A stretch of 12,000 bases of DNA from an uncultured Verrucomicrobiales bacterium (GTDB lineage: Bacteria > Verrucomicrobiota > Verrucomicrobiia > Verrucomicrobiales > Akkermansiaceae), in the NCBI GenBank assembly GCA_937969125.1, contig CALBVA010000106.1, positions 1 to 12,000 of the forward strand, given 5' to 3'. Position numbers and translations under genes: made by a program. Position 1 is the stretch's first letter. The number at the start of each line of letters is the position of its first letter. Under the pieces are notes generated by a model. The model ran no database searches. It had not been told where the DNA came from and saw only the letters and a list, made by a program, of their open reading frames with translations. Below are positions 7,649-12,000 of the stretch, one piece after another.

Positions 7649-7684
7649 TTTTTTCCGAACCCGGGAGCGAAAAGAGACAAGGAA

Positions 7685-7717
7685 GGAGTTGTAAGGGGCA
7701 ACTCCCTTTCATTCTAC
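7685..7717 (+). terminator. Hairpin between the propeller and LamG genes (possible weak terminator)
   Basis: GGAGTTG (7685-7691) and CAACTCC (7699-7705) form a perfect 7-base stem with loop TAAGGGG, followed by the pyrimidine-rich CTTTCATTCTACT. It may terminate the propeller transcript. Because it ends 13 bases before the LamG ATG, it may instead lie in that gene's leader; the loop holds a Shine-Dalgarno-like AAGGGG, but too far from the ATG to be the obvious site. Confidence 0.4.
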
Positions 7718-7718
7718 T

Positions 7719-8495
7719 ATGAAATTATTTCCATCTCTTCCCCTGATGCTCGCCTCCGCGCAAGCGGCGACCATTGGCTATTGGCAGTTCGAAGAAGGCC
7801 CGGCGGACTCGGCGGCCAGTGCGATTCTGGATTCATCTGGTAATGATGTCACCGGCACCGCGAATAACGGGCCTCTTTACAGCACCACGATCGCTGCGAA
7901 TGCTCCGTCTGGAACTTCGCTCAGTCTCACTCTTGACGGACTGGATGATACGGTGACCATTCCCGCTGCCTCCGGGCCGCTGGCAGCGGCAGGTTCCTTC
8001 ACGGTAGAGTTCTGGATGCGGAGTTCTGCGGCAACAGTTGGGCTCGACTTATTGGTGGATAAATCCCACGGCTTCACCGACTCGACTGGTTGGGTTTTTC
8101 AATCAAATCTCAATGCCGGAACGGTCTTATTTGGAATAGGAACGGGCGGTGCCGGGGCTGGAAATTTCACCAGCGTGTCGAGCGGGGAAAGCCTTTATGA
8201 TAACCAGTGGCATCATCTTGCAGGTGTTTATGATTCCACTGCAAGGATGATCGAGTTCTTCGTAGATGGTGTTTCACAAGGCACTGCCAGAGGAACCTAT
8301 ATCAGCAATGATCGCGTGATTCGCCTGGGAAACACCAGACAGCAAAGCCGGTTCTTCGGTGGCTCCCTGGATGAACTTCGGATTTCAGACGAGGTGCTGG
8401 AGCCCGGGGAATTTCTGAACAGCGTTCCGGAATCCTCGTCAGTGCTACTCACGGTGCTTTCGCTCAGTTTCCTGATCGCCCGCCGTGATCGCTAG
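7719..8495 (+). CDS. LamG/concanavalin A-like lectin-fold protein with PEP-CTERM-like sorting tail
   Basis: This 258-residue exported protein has a signal peptide (residues 1-16, ending SAQA). A laminin-G-like jelly-roll domain fills about 18-230. Its markers are GYWQFEEG (20-27), LDGLDDTVTIP, FTVEFWMRS, NQWHHLAGVYD ... FFVDGVSQGTA and GGSLDELRISDEVL. This fold usually binds glycans or surface proteins and is common in Verrucomicrobia. The last 24 residues are VPESSS (236-241), a hydrophobic stretch and ARRDR, which is the PEP-CTERM architecture: an exosortase would recognise the tail at the membrane and release or anchor the protein. No exosortase gene lies in this window. The ATG at 7719 gives the correct signal peptide; no good Shine-Dalgarno precedes it. 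It is flanked by two paralogous propeller proteins on the same strand. Confidence 0.85.
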   Translation: MKLFPSLPLMLASAQAATIGYWQFEEGPADSAASAILDSSGNDVTGTANNGPLYSTTIAANAPSGTSLSLTLDGLDDTVTIPAASGPLAAAGSFTVEFWMRSSAATVGLDLLVDKSHGFTDSTGWVFQSNLNAGTVLFGIGTGGAGAGNFTSVSSGESLYDNQWHHLAGVYDSTARMIEFFVDGVSQGTARGTYISNDRVIRLGNTRQQSRFFGGSLDELRISDEVLEPGEFLNSVPESSSVLLTVLSLSFLIARRDR

Positions 8496-8508
8496 AATTT
8501 CTAGAATT
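8492..8508. repeat. Short tandem direct repeat at the LamG gene stop
   Basis: CTAGAATT occurs at 8492-8499 and again at 8501-8508, with one T between. The first copy contains the TAG stop codon of the LamG protein, and the centre contains the palindrome TTCTAGAA. The repeat is AT-rich against its surroundings. It could be an operator for the following gene or a chance local duplication. Confidence 0.4.
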
Positions 8509-8539
8509 CGAGAGAAAATCTGCTAACAAGTGTTTCATT

Positions 8540-10447
8540 ATGAAAATGACAACCCCCATTTTTCTAACCATGTGCATGGTGATATCTTCACATGCTGATG
8601 TTGTTTTTGGTCCCACAGCGCGAACTCAATTCGATGCTTTTCGTGATAACGATGGCGATCGCTTCGAGGACTTCGAAAGTCTCCCGACCGGCCCGTTGAC
8701 CGGGCTGGATGGACAGGGTGTGACCTTTCGCACCACTGAGAATCGCTTTGGGACAATTAGCCCGCTGGACCTGCCGGTCGTTGTTTTACCGTGGGATTTT
8801 GTCACCACAAACCCGGGCATGATTTCACCGATCCGCAGTGGTGCGCCGCGATATATTCCAGATGGACAAAACCTCTTTGAAATTCGCTTTGATCAACCCC
8901 AGCTCCGCGTAGGCATCCGGCGGATCTGGAATAGCAATACCATTACGCGCTTTTACAATGGGGACACCCTATTGGCAGAGCATGATGCCACTGCGAATAA
9001 TGAGTTCGTAGGATACCTCGGTGCCCCTGATGATTCTGATGACCGTGTCACTAAAATCGAACTGGATGGGGAACGTGTTCAGGGCGTTTATCAAGTCGGG
9101 TTCGCTGACGACCTTTTTTGGCACGGCGGTCCCCCTGCACCACCCAGTCCGAAGCCCTGCGATCCCGCGATCCGCCTGACTTTTGACCAAGGTAATGAAT
9201 TCCTGCCAGTCTGGGATCCCAATGGAGAGATCATCGCCTTCAGCACGGACCGGTCACCCGGTGACTGGCGTGACATCGGCGGGGTGCATCCTGATGGCAC
9301 AGGAGAAGGCTTACTGGCAACCGGCTTGCAAAGCGCCTTCGGGCTCGGCCCGGGTCCGTTTTCATGGGTCGGTTCCACTGGTAGATTGGTAACTAATGAA
9401 ACGATCAGCCTGCATGAGTATCTGGAATTTGATGTCAGTCAGGCTCCCTTCACCCGGAACGCTGCCAATGGAAGTGATGCGGCCTTCACGCCGGTTCTGG
9501 CGATCGACGGAGGCGGTGGTGGTGGCTTTTTCAAAGTCTCCCGGGATGGCTCTACCGCCGTGTGGCGATACAGTGCTTCCGGCGGTGGCGGGCGCACGAC
9601 CATTCGGACCATGCCATACAGCTCCCTCACCGGACAAAACGCGTCGACCATCGGCACGATTCATCTTGATGAGACCCCACCAGGCGGGGCGCAGTGGTTC
9701 CTGCAAGGCCTGGCAATTTCCTCGGACGGTTCTTTCTTCATCGTCGCCCGGGAAGTCGGAACGGGATACGATCTCTGGCGATATGAAACTGATCAAAGCA
9801 CTCCGCCCGTGCAACTCACCACCAGCGGATCAAGCGGGGTCTTCAACCGCCTTTGCGAAATCTCACCGGATGATCAGACGATCGCTTACACCTATTTCTC
9901 CGGTGTGACAGGAGAGACAAACGACATCTTCCTCATGAATGTAGATGGCACAAATGTCCGCAACCTCACGAACACGCCGAACATTTCAGAAGCGAACCCT
10001 ACCTGGTCTCCTGATGGAAACTGGCTCGCTTACCAAAGGTCGGAGCCCGACGACTCGCCATTTTTAGTGGAAGGAGAAACTCCCAACTCAAATATTTTCA
10101 AACGCCCCATTGATCCTGCCTCCCTCTTGACTGAGCAGGCACTCAGCGGAGCCCCGGCTGCGACCACCGTCATGCTGGATGGTGGAGAAGAAAGGTTTGG
10201 AATTCGCTATCGCCGCCAGGCTGGCGGCGCGGCCACCGCTGATCAAACCTACATCAGCGCGGACTTTGTTTATACAATTCAAGTTTCCAATGATCTCATC
10301 AAGTGGGATCCCGTCGGGAGCACCTTGAGCTATCTGGACATCGTGGATCATGGAGATGGGACCGAGTCTGTTACCGCGATCCTTGCCGAGCCATTTTCTG
10401 ACACGCCACGATTTCTCCGGGTCGGCCTGGGTTTTAACTGTGAATAA
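8540..10447 (+). CDS. Exported three-part protein: N-terminal beta-rich domain, TolB-like propeller, C-terminal verrucomicrobial module
   Basis: This 635-residue protein has a signal peptide (1-19, ending SSHA). Residues about 20-200 form a beta-rich domain (DFESLPTGPLTGL, GVTFRTTENRFG, FEIRFDQPQLRVGIR, ending FADDLFW) resembling sandwich domains of other PEP-CTERM-type surface proteins. A Pro-rich linker PPAPPSPKP follows. The propeller (about 210-540) shows LPVWDPNGEIIAF (222-234), AIDGGGGGGFFKVSRDG (321-337), EISPDDQTIAY and TWSPDGNWLAY (488-498), and aligns along its length with the 6608-7648 protein. The final 90 residues (FGIRYRRQ ... YTIQVSNDLIKWDPV ... RFLRVGLGFNCE) match the C-terminal module of the GEVED protein in pattern. 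No sorting tail or membrane helix is present, so secretion or association with the envelope is unclear. The ATG at 8540 is chosen for the signal peptide; an ATG two codons on is also possible. There is no Shine-Dalgarno. The architecture is clear, the function unknown. Confidence 0.82.
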   Translation: MKMTTPIFLTMCMVISSHADVVFGPTARTQFDAFRDNDGDRFEDFESLPTGPLTGLDGQGVTFRTTENRFGTISPLDLPVVVLPWDFVTTNPGMISPIRSGAPRYIPDGQNLFEIRFDQPQLRVGIRRIWNSNTITRFYNGDTLLAEHDATANNEFVGYLGAPDDSDDRVTKIELDGERVQGVYQVGFADDLFWHGGPPAPPSPKPCDPAIRLTFDQGNEFLPVWDPNGEIIAFSTDRSPGDWRDIGGVHPDGTGEGLLATGLQSAFGLGPGPFSWVGSTGRLVTNETISLHEYLEFDVSQAPFTRNAANGSDAAFTPVLAIDGGGGGGFFKVSRDGSTAVWRYSASGGGGRTTIRTMPYSSLTGQNASTIGTIHLDETPPGGAQWFLQGLAISSDGSFFIVAREVGTGYDLWRYETDQSTPPVQLTTSGSSGVFNRLCEISPDDQTIAYTYFSGVTGETNDIFLMNVDGTNVRNLTNTPNISEANPTWSPDGNWLAYQRSEPDDSPFLVEGETPNSNIFKRPIDPASLLTEQALSGAPAATTVMLDGGEERFGIRYRRQAGGAATADQTYISADFVYTIQVSNDLIKWDPVGSTLSYLDIVDHGDGTESVTAILAEPFSDTPRFLRVGLGFNCE

Positions 10448-10481
10448 AGAACCACCACGCATGCAGGTGTTACGGAATAAC

Positions 10482-10510
10482 GCGACAAACTTGTTTTCAT
10501 CTGCTAAAAT
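10482..10510 (+). promoter_or_regulatory. Candidate promoter of the toxin-antitoxin pair
   Basis: GCGACA (10482-10487) and the extended -10 TGCTAAAAT (hexamer TAAAAT, 10505-10510) are 17 bases apart. The -10 ends seven bases before the ATG at 10517, so the antitoxin message would be leaderless. Short inverted bases GTTA-CGGAA-TAAC lie just upstream and could be an operator, but are too short to call. Confidence 0.5.
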
Positions 10511-10516
10511 GCTCTC

Positions 10517-10723
10517 ATGGCCATCGCCAAAAAAATCGTTCTCAACGAGCAAGGTGACCCCACTGATGTGATGATCTCTTACGAGAAGTTCATGGAACTC
10601 TCAGCGCTTTATGGCTGGGATCAGGATGAGCCTGAGGAGGAGCCCAAGGGTGATGCTTTCGGTAAGGCGATGGACAAGGTCTTTGATCATCACGCACCTT
10701 TGCTCGAAAAGCTTTCTCAGTAA
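10517..10723 (+). CDS. Probable antitoxin of a Doc/Fic-type toxin-antitoxin pair
   Basis: This 68-residue protein directly precedes a Doc-like toxin frame and has antitoxin traits. It is small. Its N-terminal half (KKIVLNEQGDPTDVMISYEKFMEL) resembles the gk-P-v-x-v-l-v-s-yEe-f pattern of Phd/YefM-type antitoxins. Its C-terminal part is very acidic (DQDEPEEEPKGD, 36-47) and ends in a predicted helix that could cover the toxin. The match is to a pattern, not a full Phd domain, so the family is uncertain. By family analogy it would bind and inhibit the toxin and repress its own promoter. It has its own promoter and no Shine-Dalgarno; the toxin start lies 24 bases after its stop. Confidence 0.65.
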   Translation: MAIAKKIVLNEQGDPTDVMISYEKFMELSALYGWDQDEPEEEPKGDAFGKAMDKVFDHHAPLLEKLSQ

Positions 10724-10731
10724 GCAAATTT

Positions 10732-10737
10732 AAGGAG
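10732..10737 (+). promoter_or_regulatory. Ribosome-binding site that fixes the toxin start
   Basis: AAGGAG lies ten bases before the ATG at 10748. It supports starting the toxin there and not at the later ATG at 10825, which lies inside the toxin's conserved N-terminal region and has no such site. Confidence 0.7.
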
Positions 10738-10747
10738 CCCTATTGGA

Positions 10748-11136
10748 ATGGCATCTGAGCCTCTTTTCTAAATGTAGAACAAGTTTTCACGGTTCATCAT
10801 CGCTCTCTACTTGAGCATGGTGGCATGGCTGGGGTGAGAGATCAGGATGGAATCGAGGCTGCGGTATTACAGCCTCGGAATGTCTTTCTTTATCTCAGTG
10901 GCGATCTTTTCGACCTTGCTGCCGCCTACGCCTTTCACATCGCTGAGGCGCAGGGGTTTGTTGATGGAAATAAGCGGACCGCCGTTGCCTCCGCTTTGAT
11001 CTTCTTGGAAATCAATGAGGTTTCCACGACGAAAATTGACTCCATGGAGCTTTACCAACCAGTGATCGAAGTGTCGGGAGGAAAGCTTGATCGCGAAAGT
11101 TTGGCCCTGCGGATGCGTGAACTCTTCGGAACTTAA
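10748..11136 (+). pseudogene. Doc/Fic-family toxin, frameshifted and with altered active site
   Basis: From the ATG at 10748 the frame reads MASEPLF and hits TAA at 10769-10771. Reading one base back from 10768 continues LNVEQVFTVHHRSLLEHGG and on to the stop at 11136. The joined product is 129 residues, the usual Doc length, and gives the typical 'EP-x-FL ... EHGG ... GVRD' N-terminus. One T missing from the CTTTTC run explains the break. Doc proteins modify EF-Tu by phosphorylation; other Fic proteins AMPylate their targets. The signature motif here is QGFVDGNKRTA (residues 69-79), with Gln at the position of the catalytic His of HxFxDGNKR. Most of the rest of the domain, such as GDLFDLAAAYAFHIAEA and ASALIFLEINE, is well kept. 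Two independent faults suggest an inactive toxin. A programmed -1 slip on the TTC codon is possible but less likely. The shorter open frame starting at 10825 would lack the N-terminal helix. Confidence 0.8.
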
Positions 11137-11280
11137 AGCGGGGCGGAGAGGTTCTTGAGGGACTTCTTTTGCTGGTGCTGGATTTTTGAGGAACAGAGTG
11201 GGGCATGGCAGCTTCCGCATAGGAAAATACCCGCGTGGCATTGGACCCAGTTTGGGGGAATGCCGAGGTTCCTTCTTACG

Positions 11281-11319
11281 AAAAAGCCTCCGTCCGAGTT
11301 GAATCGGGACGGAGGCTTT
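11281..11319 (-). terminator. Rho-independent terminator of the transketolase gene
   Basis: AAAGCCTCCGTCC (11283-11295) and GGACGGAGGCTTT (11307-11319) form a perfect 13-base stem with an 11-base loop. Read on the minus strand the stem runs into a TTTTT tail (11285-11281), placing it 18 bases after the transketolase stop. The stretch from 11137 to 11280, between the toxin remnant and this hairpin, shows no gene I can support. Confidence 0.92.
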
Positions 11320-11337
11320 GGGAGTTTTTGGTCAGCC

Positions 11338-12000
11338 TTAGCTGAGGGCCTTGACGAGACTGGCGGCGTTGATGCCGAGCTCGTTCATGACGGTGTCGCC
11401 GGGGGCGGAGATGCCGAAGCGGTCGATACCGACGACAGTGCCTTCGAGGCCGACATATTGATACCAGAGGCCGCTGACGCCTGCTTCGATGGCGGCACGC
11501 TTGGTGCAGGATGCGGGGAGAATTTCCTCTTTGTAAGCATCTGACTGGCGGTCGAAACGTTCGAGGCAGGGAGCGGAGACGACGCGGACGCCGGAACCGA
11601 GTTCCTTGGCCGCTTCGAGGGCGTGGCCCACTTCTGATCCGGTAGCGAGGATGATGGCGGAGAGGTCTCCTTCTTCCTTCTTGAGGATGTAGGCACCCTT
11701 GGAAACGCCATCGCGGCGGGTCTCGACGGAGGCGTAGTCATTCAGAGAAAGAACCTTCTGACGGCTCAGGCTGAGAACGGTCGGTCCATCGGTGCGCTCC
11801 ATGGAGGCGATCCAGGCACCGGCGACTTCCTCCTGATCGGCAGGGCGGATGACGTCGACATTCGGGATGACGCGGAGGCCGGAGACGGTCTCGACCGGCT
11901 GGTGGGTCGGGCCGTCCTCACCGACGCCGACGGAATCGTGCGTGAAGACGTAGGTGACGGGAAGCTTGGCCAATCCAGCAAGGCGGATGGACGGGCGGAG
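11338..12000 (-). CDS. tkt: Transketolase, C-terminal third (runs off the right edge)
   Basis: This 220-residue partial protein carries the end of transketolase, which moves two-carbon units between sugar phosphates in the pentose phosphate pathway using thiamine diphosphate. The visible part starts within the pyrimidine-binding domain: LRPSIRLAGLAKLPVTYVFT, then HDSVGVGEDGPTHQPVE (21-37), a highly conserved transketolase signature including the catalytic His. IPNVDVIRPADQEEV and DGPTVLSLSRQ follow, and then the C-terminal domain (AIILATGSEV, RVVSAPCLERFDRQ, GIDRFGISAPGD). The final GISAPGDTVMNELGINA is typical of the family's C-terminus, so this end is complete. The start and the diphosphate-binding domain lie beyond 12000. 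It is a cytoplasmic housekeeping enzyme. Confidence 0.95.
   Translation of the reverse strand, partial: LRPSIRLAGLAKLPVTYVFTHDSVGVGEDGPTHQPVETVSGLRVIPNVDVIRPADQEEVAGAWIASMERTDGPTVLSLSRQKVLSLNDYASVETRRDGVSKGAYILKKEEGDLSAIILATGSEVGHALEAAKELGSGVRVVSAPCLERFDRQSDAYKEEILPASCTKRAAIEAGVSGLWYQYVGLEGTVVGIDRFGISAPGDTVMNELGINAASLVKALS

Noticed and set aside
8499..8506. TTCTAGAA palindrome after the LamG gene as a regulator site.
   Set aside because: It is only eight bases, overlaps a simple tandem repeat and the stop codon, and no second copy was noticed near the other genes.
10492..10516. TTGTTT at 10491-10496 as the -35 box of the antitoxin promoter.
   Set aside because: It is only eight bases from the -10 hexamer; GCGACA at 10482-10487 has the correct 17-base spacing.
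10867..11241. A 124-codon minus-strand frame over the toxin region.
   Set aside because: It lies mostly antisense to the well-conserved Doc domain and shows no family features. Its first 35 codons lie in the gap but are not recognisable.

Overview
The window looks like ordinary chromosome of a Verrucomicrobiota bacterium, probably of the Verrucomicrobiales type. This is inferred from family composition, not from a marker gene. Pointers are secreted proteins with GEVED/DYGD repeats and a DxDxDG calcium loop, a recurring C-terminal 'Y-VQ-S-L-W ... FLR' module, a PEP-CTERM-like tail (VPE + hydrophobic stretch + RRDR), and an ECF sigma factor overlapping a membrane Ser/Thr kinase, as is common in the Planctomycetes-Verrucomicrobia group. 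No insertion sequence, tRNA, rRNA or CRISPR array was seen.

Layout, left to right: (1) 1-144, minus strand: a C-terminal piece of a polyprenyl diphosphate synthase, cut off by an in-frame stop and by the gene next to it. (2) 173-664: a cytoplasmic cyclophilin-type prolyl isomerase with its own promoter and terminator. (3) 895-2844: a large secreted GEVED-repeat protein. (4) 2905-3966: holA, the delta clamp-loader subunit of DNA polymerase III. (5) 4149-6574, minus strand: an operon of an ECF sigma factor and a transmembrane Ser/Thr kinase, overlapping by ATGA; the kinase carries a formylglycine-generating-enzyme-like sensor domain without the catalytic cysteines. (6) 6608-10447, divergent from that operon: three exported proteins. 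These are a stand-alone TolB-like beta-propeller, a LamG lectin-like protein with a PEP-CTERM-like sorting tail, and a three-part protein containing a paralogue of the first propeller. (7) 10517-11136: a toxin-antitoxin pair whose Doc/Fic toxin appears dead, with a one-base frameshift near its start and Gln at the catalytic His. (8) 11338-12000, minus strand: the C-terminal third of transketolase, with a strong terminator.

How the genes may work together: HolA, the cyclophilin and transketolase are housekeeping genes. The sigma/kinase operon and the adjacent exported-protein cluster may form one signal-transduction and cell-surface unit, with the kinase sensing outside and the sigma factor controlling the divergent genes. 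That link rests only on gene order. A recurring detail is that several genes have a recognisable -10 hexamer ending 7 to 9 bases before the ATG and no Shine-Dalgarno, which suggests leaderless transcripts; the second toxin-antitoxin gene has a clear AAGGAG. The most checkable oddities are the broken Doc toxin, the truncated synthase, the paralogous propellers with an ID-GGGG-x-G-x-F-x-x-SRDG signature, and the cysteine-less FGE domain on the kinase.
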